A stretch of 64,000 bases of DNA, from assembly GCF_015910445.1 (NCBI RefSeq), contig NZ_CP048882.1, forward strand, positions 4,891,001-4,955,000. The letters run 5' to 3'. How positions within the stretch are numbered: the first letter of the stretch is position 1; each line of letters starts with the position of its first letter. The notes beneath the pieces were generated by a model. It was given only the letters and a program-made list of their open reading frames with translations. It was not told where the DNA came from and did no database searches. The DNA is from Streptomyces bathyalis (GTDB taxonomy: Bacteria; Actinomycetota; Actinomycetes; Streptomycetales; Streptomycetaceae). Both the position numbers and the translations under genes were made by a program. Shown here piece after piece: positions 26,147 to 34,947 of this stretch.

Positions 26147-26524
26147 ATGGCCATCGCCTCGATGCACAGCATCGTTCTGGACTGTCCCGACACCCGGCGT
26201 CTCGCCGAGTTCTACGCGCAGGTACTCGACTGGAAGTTGGATCCGGACGGCACGAAGGACTGGATGGACGTCAACGGCCCCGGCGGGCAGCGGCTGTCCT
26301 TCCAGGAGTCGCCCGGCTTCATCCCGCCCCAGTGGCCCAGCCTCGAGCACGCCCAGCAGCTGCACCTGGACCTGGACGTGCCGAAGGAGCGCCTGGACCA
26401 GGCGGAGAAAGAGGTGATCGAACTGGGTGCCCGGCTGATCCAGGGCGACGACGGAGGCAAGCGTGGCTTCCGCGTCTATCTGGACCCTGCCGGGCACCCG
26501 TTCTGTCTGTGCGCCTGTGACTGA
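26147..26524 (+). CDS. VOC-fold (glyoxalase/bleomycin-resistance-like) protein
   Basis: The 125-residue protein is a vicinal-oxygen-chelate domain: it begins with MHSIVLDCPDTRRLAEFYAQ, has the mid-domain LHLDLDV strand with its His, and ends VYLDPAGHPFCLC. Members include lyases, dioxygenases and drug-binding resistance proteins. The ATG follows AAGGGG with a GGTAAC operator half site between them. Being divergent from a CGNR regulator suggests inducible expression. The substrate is unknown. It converges on an LCP gene 33 bp away. Confidence 0.9.
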   Translation: MAIASMHSIVLDCPDTRRLAEFYAQVLDWKLDPDGTKDWMDVNGPGGQRLSFQESPGFIPPQWPSLEHAQQLHLDLDVPKERLDQAEKEVIELGARLIQGDDGGKRGFRVYLDPAGHPFCLCACD

Positions 26525-26557
26525 GGCCTGAGGACCTCGGGGGTCACGGCGGAGGGG

Positions 26558-27775
26558 TCACCGGTCGGAGGTGACGGTGACCTTCTCGTCGTTCTGCAGC
26601 TGCTCCGTGAGCTGCTTGACCTTCGCCTTGTCCCACTGCAGCGAACCGGCAGGAGCGGGCCCGGAGATGGGCATGTTCATCCGCTTGCCCTCACCGCTGT
26701 TGACGTCCTTCATCGCGAAGAACATCGAGCCCAGGCTCCACAGGCTCATGTCCTTGTCGACGACGAGGGTGTCCAGGCCCGCACCCATCGTCGGGTAGAG
26801 CCTGAAGGGGTTGAGGATCGTCGAAGGGGTCGCGGTCTGGTTCGCCAGCGCGGCGAGGAACTTCTGCTGGTTCTTCGTGCGGCCCAGGTCGCTGTCCCCG
26901 GTGCCCGCGTGACGGTTGCGGACGAAGGAGAGGGCCTGCTTGCCGTCGAGGACCTGCTTGCCCTTCTTGAAGTCCGCGCCGGAGTTCTTGTCCTTGATGT
27001 CCTGCGGGATGTTCATCTCGACGCCGCCGACCGAGTCCACGATCTGGGCGAAGCCGCCGAAGCCGATCTCCGCGTAGTGATCGATCTTCAGGCCCGTGTT
27101 GTGCTCGACGGTACGGACGAGGAGCGTGGCGCCGTCCTGCGAGTAGGCGGCGTTGAGCTTGGTCTGCTGGCTGTTGTCGTAGTGCTTCCCGGACTTGGAG
27201 CCGGTGAACGGCGGTATCTCGACCCAGGAGTCGCGGGGCAGCGAGATCAGCGTGGGGCCGCCGCTGCCGACGTGGAGGATCATCATCGAGTCGGTCCGCT
27301 TGCCGCCTGCCGAACCCGTGTGCAGGTCCTTCTTCTCCTGCGCGGACAGGCCCTCACGGCTGTCGGAACCGACGATGAGATAGTTGGTGCCCTCGCCGGT
27401 CCCCGGACGGTCCTCGACGATGCTCAGGTCGACCTCACGCCGGAGCTTGGAGTCGGCCCAGAAGTAGGTGCCGATCGACCACGCGAGCAGGATGACGACC
27501 AGGGATATGACCACGGTCTTGAAGCGCGGCCGGCGCCGCCTCGGGGGCGCGTCCTCGTACGGGTAGGCGTCGTAACCGTCGCGCCCACCCGCGCGCCCGC
27601 CGTAGACCTGCCCGGTGTTGTATCCCGAGTCGTAGCCCGGATCGTCGTAGTAGCCCGGCTGCCCTCCGTAGCCCGCGTCATAGCCGCCTCTCGACTGCGG
27701 CGGCACGCCTCTGTGGGCTCGCGGGCTGCCGTACCTGTCGTGTGAGTCGTTCCATCCACCGGGCCAGTCATTCAT
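26558..27775 (-). CDS. LytR-CpsA-Psr (LCP) family protein, first of five
   Basis: This 405-residue LCP protein has a cytoplasmic N-terminal tail (residues 1-87) rich in Tyr, Gly, Asp and Arg, one membrane helix (about 90-110) and an extracytoplasmic LCP domain. Catalytic-region motifs are LIVGSDSREG, SLPRDSWVEIPP, and later RNRHAGTGDSDLGRTKNQQKF (in part), with the conserved Arg-x6-D-x2-R pattern. LCP enzymes attach undecaprenyl-linked glycopolymers to peptidoglycan. No C-terminal LytR_C domain is present. ATG 27775 is followed by MNDWPGG; a CAGACT 7 nt upstream suggests a leaderless start. It forms the left edge of the LCP cluster. Confidence 0.92.
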   Translation of the reverse strand: MNDWPGGWNDSHDRYGSPRAHRGVPPQSRGGYDAGYGGQPGYYDDPGYDSGYNTGQVYGGRAGGRDGYDAYPYEDAPPRRRRPRFKTVVISLVVILLAWSIGTYFWADSKLRREVDLSIVEDRPGTGEGTNYLIVGSDSREGLSAQEKKDLHTGSAGGKRTDSMMILHVGSGGPTLISLPRDSWVEIPPFTGSKSGKHYDNSQQTKLNAAYSQDGATLLVRTVEHNTGLKIDHYAEIGFGGFAQIVDSVGGVEMNIPQDIKDKNSGADFKKGKQVLDGKQALSFVRNRHAGTGDSDLGRTKNQQKFLAALANQTATPSTILNPFRLYPTMGAGLDTLVVDKDMSLWSLGSMFFAMKDVNSGEGKRMNMPISGPAPAGSLQWDKAKVKQLTEQLQNDEKVTVTSDR

Positions 27776-27911
27776 GGAGGGCAGTCTGCCTTGACCCGCC
27801 CGGAGGAACACAGCCCGGGGGCGAGATCGGACAGATGCTGTAGCCGTTCTGATGCAAAGGCACTGTTCGTCCCCTATAAGGCCACCGGCTGGTCACGGCG
27901 GGTGCACGCCC

Positions 27912-27917
27912 TAGGGT
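27912..27917 (+). promoter_or_regulatory. Putative -10 of the thioesterase gene
   Basis: TAGGGT ends 7 nt before the ATG. The GGGG between them could instead act as a ribosome site, so leaderless translation is only one option. Confidence 0.35.
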
Positions 27918-27924
27918 GGGGTGC

Positions 27925-28515
27925 ATGACCGACCAGGCTCCCGCTGCGGAGAACGGCCTGCAGGGCAAGCCCACCCACGCCTCCCGTACGACGCTTTCGC
28001 ACATCATGTCGGGCAACGAGACGAATCTCCTCGGCACGGTGCACGGCGGCGTGATCATGAAACTGGTGGACGACGCGGCGGGCGCTGTCGCGGGACGTCA
28101 CTCCGGCGGTCCGGCCGTCACCGCCTCCATGGACGAGATGGTCTTCCTCGAGCCCGTGCGCGTCGGCGACCTCGTCCACGTCAAGGCGCAGGTCAACTGG
28201 ACGGGCCGCTCCTCGATGGAGGTCGGTGTGCGCGTCCTGGCCGAGCGCTGGAACGAGGCGGTCCCCGCCACCCACGTCGGCTCGGCGTACCTCGTGTTCG
28301 CCGCGGTCGACGCGGACGGCAGGCCCCGCCCCGTGCCTCCGGTGCTGCCGGAGACGGAGCAGGACCAGCGTCGCCATCAGGAGGCGCAGATCCGCCGCAC
28401 GCACCGGCTGGCCAGCCGCCGCGCCATCAGGGAGCTGCGGGCCCGCAAGCAGCGTGAGCGCGAGCAGTCGCGCCTGCAGCAACAGGCGCAGTCCGAGCCG
28501 TGGTCCGGAGCCTGA
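27925..28515 (+). CDS. Acyl-CoA thioesterase, hot-dog fold
   Basis: The 196-residue protein is a hot-dog thioesterase of the YciA/BACH type: GNETNLLGTVHGGVIMKLVD carries the Asn and catalytic-loop HGG...D pattern, and ASMDEMVFLEPVRVGD forms the next strand. It hydrolyses acyl-CoA to free acid and CoA. Residues after ~145 form a charged Arg/Gln-rich helix (RQRRHQEAQIRR, KQREREQSR) not needed for the fold. ATG 27925 begins two codons after another possible Met. It converges with an LCP gene. Confidence 0.9.
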   Translation: MTDQAPAAENGLQGKPTHASRTTLSHIMSGNETNLLGTVHGGVIMKLVDDAAGAVAGRHSGGPAVTASMDEMVFLEPVRVGDLVHVKAQVNWTGRSSMEVGVRVLAERWNEAVPATHVGSAYLVFAAVDADGRPRPVPPVLPETEQDQRRHQEAQIRRTHRLASRRAIRELRARKQREREQSRLQQQAQSEPWSGA

Positions 28516-28550
28516 CGGTCTGCTGACTCCGGCTGGGTTCCGGCCGGTTC

Positions 28551-28568
28551 GGCGGGCACAGGCCCGCC
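28551..28568. terminator. Short hairpin between thioesterase and LCP genes
   Basis: GGCGGGC (28551-28557) pairs with GCCCGCC (28562-28568) around ACAG. It lies between convergent genes, so it could end both. Confidence 0.5.
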
Positions 28569-28588
28569 AGGCCGGTCAGGCCGGCCCG

Positions 28589-30082
28589 TCAGGCGCAGGA
28601 GGCCCGCTCGCCCCCTGTGACGGCGCCGTTGTTCCCCGAGCCGGCGCTGGGCGAAGGAGCCCCCGACGAGGTCGAGCTGAGGTGCACCTTCCGCACGCTG
28701 TGGTGCTTCTTGCCCACGAGGACCCGCATCACGGGACCGCGGCCGGGTTCCTCCACCAGCTTGGCCCCGGGCAGGGCCTTGGCGAGCGTGCGGGCCGAGC
28801 GGTCCCAGCGCGGGTCGTAGGAGATGGTCGTACGGGACACGTCCCGGCGGTCCGCGGACCCCGGTGCGCCCGTCGTGGCGAAGCCGGTGCCGTCCAGCTT
28901 CTTCTCGACGCCGCCCGCCAGACCCTCGCGGTCCGTGCCGTTGTCGACCTGCACCTGGATGCCGCTCGGGGGAATGCTGACGACGGCGCCCGGTGCGGCG
29001 TCGCCGGACCCCTTCCCGGTACGGGAGCCCCCGGCCCGTTCGGTGTCCTTGGGCTTCTCGTTGGTGAGCGGCTTGTCGTCGCGCAGCGCGGCGAAGAGCT
29101 TGTCTGCCTTCCGCCGGTCCCACTTCACGGTGGAGCCCAGCTTCGGCACGCGGTGGTCGGCGTCCTGGACGGGGACGGACACGAACTCCGAGGAGTCCGA
29201 GTTGAAGCGCCGCAGCGCACGCCCGAGTTCGAGCATCTCCGCGCTGCCGAGCCCGCCGTCCGCGCGCACGGAGTCGAGGACCGTGGAGGCGACCTTCCTC
29301 AGCTTCACGGGGTTCATCAGGACGCCGCTGTCAGTGGCCTTCTCGAGGACGGCGGCGAGGAAGTGCTGCTGACGGTCCATCCTGCTCAGGTCGGAGCCGT
29401 TGCCCAGGTGCCGGGCCCTTACGTACTGCAGAGCGCGGCCGCCGTCGAGGGTGGTGGTGCCCGCGGGCAGGTCGAGACCGGAGTAGCTGTCGTGCAGCGA
29501 CTTCTCCGTGCAGACCGGCACGCCTCCCAGAACGTCGACCGTGCGCATGAAGCTGGTGAAGTCGACCTCCAGGTAGTGATCGACGTGGATGCCGGTCATG
29601 GCCTCGACGGTGTTCACGGTCAGGTGCGCGCCGCCGTGCGCGTAGGCGGAGTTGAGCTTCGCGGGGACGGACGCGTGCCGCTTGCCGCTGCCCGGGTCGG
29701 TGTGCGCGGGAAGCTTCGTGTACGAGTCGCGGGGGAGGCTGACGACGCTGGCCCGGTCGTGGTCGGCCGAGAGATGGACGAGCATCAGGGTGTCCGTGCA
29801 GTCGCAGGCGGAGCCGCCGAGCCGGTACTTCTCCCGCTGCTCGTGCGAGAGCTTGTCGCGCCGGTCGGTGCCCACGACGAGGAAGTTGACGCCGCCGGTG
29901 TCCCGAGGGCGGTCGGTGAGCCCCTGGAACGGATCGACGCGGTTCACGTCCGCGTTGAGCCCGCTCACCATGAGGTGACCCACCCCGCTCGCCCCCAGCA
30001 CCAGCACGGAGAGAGCCATGGTCAGGCGCAGTCCCCAGCGGGGCCTACGACCGTTTTTGTGTGCTTCCGCGCGCATTGCCAT
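28589..30082 (-). CDS. LytR-CpsA-Psr family protein with LytR_C domain, second of five
   Basis: The 497-residue protein has a short cytoplasmic N-terminus (basic, KNGRRPRWG), a membrane helix (about 18-38), an LCP domain (about 60-300; FLVVGTDRRDKL, SLPRDSYTKLP, RARHLGNGSDLSRMDRQQ) and a C-terminal LytR_C-like domain (about 370-470; VQVDNGTDREGLAGGVEKKL). It should ligate cell-wall glycopolymers to peptidoglycan. A Cys pair (ACDC) interrupts the first part of the LCP domain. ATG 30082 or 30076 both fit. It is divergent from a GT2 glycosyltransferase gene with 107 bp between them. Confidence 0.92.
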   Translation of the reverse strand: MAMRAEAHKNGRRPRWGLRLTMALSVLVLGASGVGHLMVSGLNADVNRVDPFQGLTDRPRDTGGVNFLVVGTDRRDKLSHEQREKYRLGGSACDCTDTLMLVHLSADHDRASVVSLPRDSYTKLPAHTDPGSGKRHASVPAKLNSAYAHGGAHLTVNTVEAMTGIHVDHYLEVDFTSFMRTVDVLGGVPVCTEKSLHDSYSGLDLPAGTTTLDGGRALQYVRARHLGNGSDLSRMDRQQHFLAAVLEKATDSGVLMNPVKLRKVASTVLDSVRADGGLGSAEMLELGRALRRFNSDSSEFVSVPVQDADHRVPKLGSTVKWDRRKADKLFAALRDDKPLTNEKPKDTERAGGSRTGKGSGDAAPGAVVSIPPSGIQVQVDNGTDREGLAGGVEKKLDGTGFATTGAPGSADRRDVSRTTISYDPRWDRSARTLAKALPGAKLVEEPGRGPVMRVLVGKKHHSVRKVHLSSTSSGAPSPSAGSGNNGAVTGGERASCA

Positions 30083-30177
30083 ACTGTAGGGCGATACGAT
30101 CTGCGGCTCTTGAGCACACGCCGTCTCACGATCGGCAGGGCACCCGGCTGGCGTGCGGAGGTCCTCAACGGGCGCGG

Positions 30178-30183
30178 TAACGT
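30178..30183 (+). promoter_or_regulatory. Putative -10 of the GT2 gene
   Basis: TAACGT ends 6 nt before the GTG start at 30190, without an intervening ribosome binding site. This suggests a leaderless transcript. Confidence 0.45.
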
Positions 30184-30189
30184 GAACGC

Positions 30190-31224
30190 GTGACTGATAG
30201 GACTTCCACGGGATCGGAGCTGCCCGCGGTCTCGGTGATCATGCCGGTCCTCAACGAGGAACGGCACCTGCGCAGCTCCGTCAAGCACATCCTCCAGCAG
30301 GAGTACGACGGAGAGCTGGAGGTCGTCATCGCTCTCGGGCCCTCCGAGGACCGCACGGACGAGATCGCGGCGGAGCTGGTCGCCGAGGACTCCCGCGTCC
30401 ACACGGTCCCCAACCCGAGCGGCCGCACGCCCGCGGCGCTGAACGCTGCCATCAAGGCGTCCCGGCATCCGGTGGTGGTGCGCGTGGACGGGCACGGGAT
30501 GCTCTCGCCCGGATACATCGCCACGGCAGTGCGGCTGATGTCGGAGACCGGCGCCGCCAACGTCGGCGGCATCATGCACGCCGAGGGTGAGAACGACTGG
30601 GAGCGGGCCGTCGCAGCCGCCATGACGTCGAAGATCGGTGTGGGCAACGCGGCCTTCCACACCGGCGGGCAGGCCGGCGAGGCCGAGACCGTCTACCTCG
30701 GGGTCTTCCGGCGTGACGTGCTGGAGCAACAGGGCGGCTACAACGAGGAGTTCATACGCGCTCAGGACTGGGAGCTGAACTTCCGGATCCGTGAGGCGGG
30801 CGGCCTCGTCTGGTTCTCACCGGAGCTGAAGGTCGAGTACCGCCCGCGGCCGAGTGTCCGGGCGCTGGCCAAGCAGTACCGGAACTACGGGCGTTGGCGC
30901 CATGTCGTCGCGCGCTACCACCCCGGCTCGATCAATCTGCGCTATCTCGCGCCGCCCGCGGCCGTGTGCGCCATCGCCGTGGGCACGGGGGCGGGTCTGG
31001 CAGGGCTCCCGCTGGGCTTCGTGATCCCCGCCGGCTATCTGGCGGCCGTGGTCCTCGGTTCGCTGCCCGCGGGCAAGGGGCTGCCGCTGAAGAGCCGTGC
31101 GTGGATTCCCGTCGCGCTGACCACCATGCACATGTCGTGGGGCTGGGGCTTTCTGACGAGCCCGCGCAAGCTCGCGCGCAAGGTCATCGCGTCCCGCAGG
31201 GAGCCCGTTCCGGCCACGAACTGA
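30190..31224 (+). CDS. Family 2 glycosyltransferase with C-terminal membrane segments
   Basis: This 344-residue GT2 enzyme starts with the GT-A fold: VSVIMPVLNEERHL, IALGPSEDRTDEIAAEL, VVVRVDGHGML as the metal/nucleotide region, and AQDWELNFRI as the acceptor/base segment. Three hydrophobic stretches (about 258-282, 285-300 and 313-330) follow, as in exopolysaccharide glycosyltransferases that work on polyprenyl-linked acceptors at the membrane. The GTG start sits 6 nt after TAACGT. Its place among LCP genes suggests that it builds a cell-wall or surface glycan. A perfect 19-bp terminator follows. Confidence 0.92.
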   Translation: MTDRTSTGSELPAVSVIMPVLNEERHLRSSVKHILQQEYDGELEVVIALGPSEDRTDEIAAELVAEDSRVHTVPNPSGRTPAALNAAIKASRHPVVVRVDGHGMLSPGYIATAVRLMSETGAANVGGIMHAEGENDWERAVAAAMTSKIGVGNAAFHTGGQAGEAETVYLGVFRRDVLEQQGGYNEEFIRAQDWELNFRIREAGGLVWFSPELKVEYRPRPSVRALAKQYRNYGRWRHVVARYHPGSINLRYLAPPAAVCAIAVGTGAGLAGLPLGFVIPAGYLAAVVLGSLPAGKGLPLKSRAWIPVALTTMHMSWGWGFLTSPRKLARKVIASRREPVPATN

Positions 31225-31227
31225 CGC

Positions 31228-31269
31228 CATGAGAGGGGGCAGCCGCCGAAGCGGCTGCCCCCTCTCATG
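31228..31269. terminator. Perfect 19-bp stem terminator
   Basis: CATGAGAGGGGGCAGCCGC (31228-31246) pairs perfectly with 31251-31269 around a CGAA loop. It begins 4 bp after the glycosyltransferase gene and lies 66 bp from the stop of the converging LCP gene, so it may serve both. Confidence 0.92.
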
Positions 31270-31334
31270 TGCTTCTGCCGTTCCGCGGTGGGTGACTCAC
31301 GGCGCCGGGGCCGGCTCATGCGGCGCCTGCCGGG

Positions 31335-33005
31335 TCACCACACGTTCGCCGGATTGACCTCCATGCACGCCTTGTCGTTGTCACCGCGCAGGGCGTCGGC
31401 GCTGTCGGGCGCCTTGTTCTCCTGCTTCTTCCCGGAGCCGCCTCCGGCGTCCTTCGGGTAGATGTTGCCCTCACGCCAGTCGCCGCCGACCACCAGCGTC
31501 ACGCCCTGCACCCCGCTGGAGTGCTTGACGGCGCTCTCGGGCAGCCCGATGGCCTTGGCGACCGCCAGGGCGTTGCCGCGCTCGTCCTCGCGCTGGTAGC
31601 TGATCGTGGTGTCCGCCTGGGACTTGGGCGTCTGGTCGGCCGTGGCCTGCGCGAAGCCCTTGCGCCCGAGCTGTTCGGAGATGACGCCGGCCCGCCCGGT
31701 CACCGGCGGCTGGAGGGCGCTCCCGGTGCCGTTCATCACCCGTACGGGGATCTCCGACTTCGGAGCCGAAGGCTCGCTCGGCTGCGGCTTCTTGCCGCGG
31801 GCCTTCTTCTTGTCCTTGCCGTCCAGCGCGATGTCGTTGCGGATGAGCGAGAAGGTGTTGTCGGCGTCGCCCTTCTTCGGGACGACGTAGCCGCCCGGGG
31901 CGTACTGCCAGGGCATCGTCGCCATCGTGATGCGCTTGGTCGGCACGCGCTTGAGGTCGTTGCCGAGGTCGTAGAGCTTCTTCACACTGCCGAGGCCCTC
32001 GTCGACCGTGAGCGCCTGGGTGGCCGCCTCGGCCAGGTCGCGCATCTTGCCGGGGTCGGAGAGCTTCGTGCCGGCCTTGAGCTGACGGACCATCGAGTTC
32101 ATGTACATGTGCTGGGCACGCGCCCGGCCTATGTCCGTACCGTCGCCGAAGCCGTGGCGGGTGCGCAGCCAGTGCAGCGCCTGCTCGCCCCGTACGACGG
32201 AGTTGCCCTTCTTCAGCCGGAGCTTGGACTGCGGGTCGTAGACGTTGTTGTTCACGCAGACGGGGACGCCGCCCACGGCGTCCGCCATGGAGACGACACC
32301 GGCGAAGTCGATCATCATGAAGTGGTCGATCGGGATGCCGGTCAGCTCCTCCCACGTGGCGACCGTGCAGCCGGGACCGCCGTGCTGGAGGCTGGTGTTG
32401 ATCTTGTCCGTCGTCTCCTCGTAGACCTTCTGGTCATCGGGGTCCGTGCACTTCGGGATCGTCGCCTTGGTGTCACGCGGGACGGAGATCACCGAGATGT
32501 TGCTGCGGTCGGCCGAGACGTGCAGCAGCATCTGGACGTCGGCGAGCGGCGGACGCTCCCGGTCGCCGCTCGCGCCGCCGAGCTTTACGTTCTCCTTGGA
32601 CTGCCGGGAGTCCGACCCCAGCAGCAGGATGTTCATGGGAGTCTGGCCGGCGGCGTTCGGGTTGCTCTTGTCCAGCTTGCTGTCGCCGAGGTTGAGGATG
32701 TCCTTGCCGAGGTTGCCGTTCAGATGCTCTATGTAGAAGTAGCCCGCTCCGGCGGTGGCGAGTATCAGCAGCGACAGGCAGATGGTGAACCACTTCAGGA
32801 CACGTCTCTTCTTACGGGGACGGGGACCGTCGCCGCCCTCGTCCCCGCCGCCGTAGTCGCCTCGATCCATCCCGCCGCCGCCTGTCTGTGAGTACCGCTG
32901 TCGCTGATGCGGCACGCGGCCGTACTGCGCATCCCACCGGCGGTCGCGCACCGGCGCGCCGCCCTGCATCCCCCGGTCACCTCTGGTGCCGTCGTTCTGC
33001 CGCAC
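31335..33005 (-). CDS. LytR-CpsA-Psr family protein with LytR_C domain, third of five
   Basis: The 556-residue protein has an ~70-residue cytoplasmic N-terminus rich in Arg, Gly and Asp, a membrane helix (about 71-91), an LCP domain (NILLLGSDSRQSKENV, SVPRDTKATIPKC, LRTRHGFGDGTDIGRAR) and a C-terminal LytR_C domain (IPVRVMNGTGSALQ onward). A long Lys-rich linker (KDKKKARGKKPQ) separates the two domains. The GTG start has GGGAGG a few bases upstream. It lies downstream of another LCP gene across a palindromic terminator. Confidence 0.93.
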   Translation of the reverse strand: MRQNDGTRGDRGMQGGAPVRDRRWDAQYGRVPHQRQRYSQTGGGGMDRGDYGGGDEGGDGPRPRKKRRVLKWFTICLSLLILATAGAGYFYIEHLNGNLGKDILNLGDSKLDKSNPNAAGQTPMNILLLGSDSRQSKENVKLGGASGDRERPPLADVQMLLHVSADRSNISVISVPRDTKATIPKCTDPDDQKVYEETTDKINTSLQHGGPGCTVATWEELTGIPIDHFMMIDFAGVVSMADAVGGVPVCVNNNVYDPQSKLRLKKGNSVVRGEQALHWLRTRHGFGDGTDIGRARAQHMYMNSMVRQLKAGTKLSDPGKMRDLAEAATQALTVDEGLGSVKKLYDLGNDLKRVPTKRITMATMPWQYAPGGYVVPKKGDADNTFSLIRNDIALDGKDKKKARGKKPQPSEPSAPKSEIPVRVMNGTGSALQPPVTGRAGVISEQLGRKGFAQATADQTPKSQADTTISYQREDERGNALAVAKAIGLPESAVKHSSGVQGVTLVVGGDWREGNIYPKDAGGGSGKKQENKAPDSADALRGDNDKACMEVNPANVW

Positions 33006-33043
33006 GGGACCTCCCCGTTTCCGTCCCCGCGCGGTGTGTGCGT

Positions 33044-33075
33044 CCCTGGGGGTGCCCGGCCGGGCACCCCCAGGG
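33044..33075 (-). terminator. Perfect 16-bp palindrome, terminator of the fourth LCP gene
   Basis: CCCTGGGGGTGCCCGG (33044-33059) is followed directly by its reverse complement (33060-33075). It sits 8 bp beyond the stop of the LCP gene at 33084-34763 and 38 bp before the next LCP start. Termination is therefore likely, though read-through may occur. Confidence 0.8.
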
Positions 33076-33083
33076 CACGTACG

Positions 33084-34763
33084 TCACTTCGCGCAGACCT
33101 TCTTGTCGTTCGCCTTGACGTTCTGGACACCGTCCGGCGCCTTCTCAGGTGCCGAGACCGGTTCCCCCGCCTTGGTGAAGTCCTTGGCCAGCGTGAGCTG
33201 CATGGACTTGCCGGCGCTCGAGGTCTGCTTCAGAGCCGACTTCGGCAGACCCATCATCTCGGCGAGGGTTGCTGCCTGTCCGGCCTGGCTGGAGGAGAAC
33301 TCCAGCCTGGTCTTGGACAGTTGGGACGAGGCGTTGCCGGCGTTGGTCGAGAGCCGTACGCCCTTCTGGTTCTGCAGCCAGTCCACGGTCTCCTGGGCCG
33401 CGCCCACCGGGCCTCCGCCGTTGCGCACATCCACGCGCACCTCGGACGCCGGTACCTTCTTCGCCTTGGACGGCTCCTTCCCTCCGGCACCCTTCTTCGT
33501 CTTGGACAGCGACTTGTCCGCCTGCACCATCTTGAAGAGAGGCCGTGCCTTCGCCTCGTCCAGTACGACGGTTGCGGGGTCGTCAGGGTTGTCCACGACC
33601 GGGACGGTGGCGAAGGTGATGTTCTTGACGTTCACCCGCTGAAGGTCCTTGGCGAGGTCGGTCAGCTTCCCGACGGTGCCGATGCCCGTGTCGACGGTCA
33701 GCGCCTTGGTCATGGCGTTGGCCAGGCTGAAGAGCTTCGACGGGTTGCTGAGCGTGTCCCCGGACTTCATCTTCCGGATCATCGAGCTGAGGAACTGCTG
33801 CTGGAGCTTGATGCGGTCCAGGTCGCTTCCGAAACCGATCGACTTCCGGGTGCGTACGAAGGCCAGGGCCTGCTCACCCTTGACCGTGTGCTTCCCGGCA
33901 TCGAGGTTCAGATGGGACTTCGGGTCGTTGATGGGCTTCGCGGTGCACACCTGCACGCCGCCGACGGCGCTGGAGAGCTCCTTGACCGCGTTGAAGTCGG
34001 CCATCATGAAGTGGTTGATCTTCACGCCGGTCATCTTCTCGACCGTCCGCCAGGTGCAGCCGGGGTCACGTCCGGACTGGCCGAGGCTGGTGTTGAACCG
34101 CACGTTCTGCTGGCCCGGAATGGACTTCGTCGAGCCGTCCTTCTGCTTCGTGGGGCAGTTCGGGATGTCCGTCATCATGTCGCGCGGAATGGACAGCGCG
34201 GTGGCGTTGGTGCGGTCCTTGGAGACGTGGAAGAGGAACGTCGTGTCGGCGTGGCCCACGCTCGCGGCGTCGCCGTAGCCGCTGTTCCCCTTGCCCTCAC
34301 GGGAGTCGGTGCCGAGGACGAGTATGTTCACCGGGCCGTCGGTCACTGCGGCGTTGCTCTTGCCGACGTCGACCTTGCTGATGTTCCCGTTGAAGTGGTC
34401 GTAGAGGAAGTAGCCCCCGATGCCCCCGGCGACCAGTATGAAACCCAGGGTCCCGGCGCTCCAGCGCAGGACTTTCTGCTTCCTGGACAGGCCCGGCTTG
34501 CGCTTGCGGCGGCCATGGCCGACGGCCGGTGGTGGCGGCTGCGAGCGGCCGCGGCGGCGCTGCGAGGGAAGCCGCGGCTCCGCCTCCTCGGCAGCGGAGG
34601 CTCTCCTCGGGCGCGACGCGTCGGGACGGCTGCTGGCCGACGAACTCCCGGAGTTGCCGGCGACTGGATTCAGTCGCAGCTTGTAGCTGCCGGTGCTCGG
34701 GTCGAACACCCACTGCTCCGCGGGATCGACGTCACCCGCGGGTCCACGGCCTTGCGCGTTCAC
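33084..34763 (-). CDS. LytR-CpsA-Psr family protein with LytR_C domain, fourth of five
   Basis: At 559 residues, this LCP protein has a basic, Pro/Ser/Arg-rich cytoplasmic tail of ~110 residues starting MNAQGRG, a membrane helix (about 115-135), the LCP domain (NILVLGTDSREGKG, SIPRDMMTDIPNC, RTRKSIGFGSDLDRIKLQQ) and a LytR_C domain (VRVDVRNGGGPVG onward). GTG 34763 is preferred over starts at 34826 because AGDVDPAEQWVFDP is the usual N-terminal pattern and GGAGGA lies ~12 nt upstream. The tail residues EQWVFDPSTGSYKLRL may bind cytoplasmic partners. Confidence 0.9.
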   Translation of the reverse strand: MNAQGRGPAGDVDPAEQWVFDPSTGSYKLRLNPVAGNSGSSSASSRPDASRPRRASAAEEAEPRLPSQRRRGRSQPPPPAVGHGRRKRKPGLSRKQKVLRWSAGTLGFILVAGGIGGYFLYDHFNGNISKVDVGKSNAAVTDGPVNILVLGTDSREGKGNSGYGDAASVGHADTTFLFHVSKDRTNATALSIPRDMMTDIPNCPTKQKDGSTKSIPGQQNVRFNTSLGQSGRDPGCTWRTVEKMTGVKINHFMMADFNAVKELSSAVGGVQVCTAKPINDPKSHLNLDAGKHTVKGEQALAFVRTRKSIGFGSDLDRIKLQQQFLSSMIRKMKSGDTLSNPSKLFSLANAMTKALTVDTGIGTVGKLTDLAKDLQRVNVKNITFATVPVVDNPDDPATVVLDEAKARPLFKMVQADKSLSKTKKGAGGKEPSKAKKVPASEVRVDVRNGGGPVGAAQETVDWLQNQKGVRLSTNAGNASSQLSKTRLEFSSSQAGQAATLAEMMGLPKSALKQTSSAGKSMQLTLAKDFTKAGEPVSAPEKAPDGVQNVKANDKKVCAK

Positions 34764-34921
34764 GATTGCGTAAGTCCTCCATTTGCCGCCTGGCGCCGCC
34801 CTGTCGGGGCGGACCGGAGCGGCCACACTATCCGGCAGTTTCGGCGCCGAGCGACGGCGGTGACAAATTCAACGAGCTCAGAAGTGGTCAATTCGCCCCA
34901 ATCCCAGCGCGGCGGACGGTG

Positions 34922-34947
34922 GAGATGTCATGTACGACAGACATCTC
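34922..34947 (-). terminator. Hairpin spanning the stop of the fifth LCP gene
   Basis: GAGATGTC (34922-34929) pairs with GACATCTC (34940-34947) around a 10-nt loop and includes the TGA stop (34928-34930) of the minus-strand gene. It may be a weak terminator or a stability element. Confidence 0.4.
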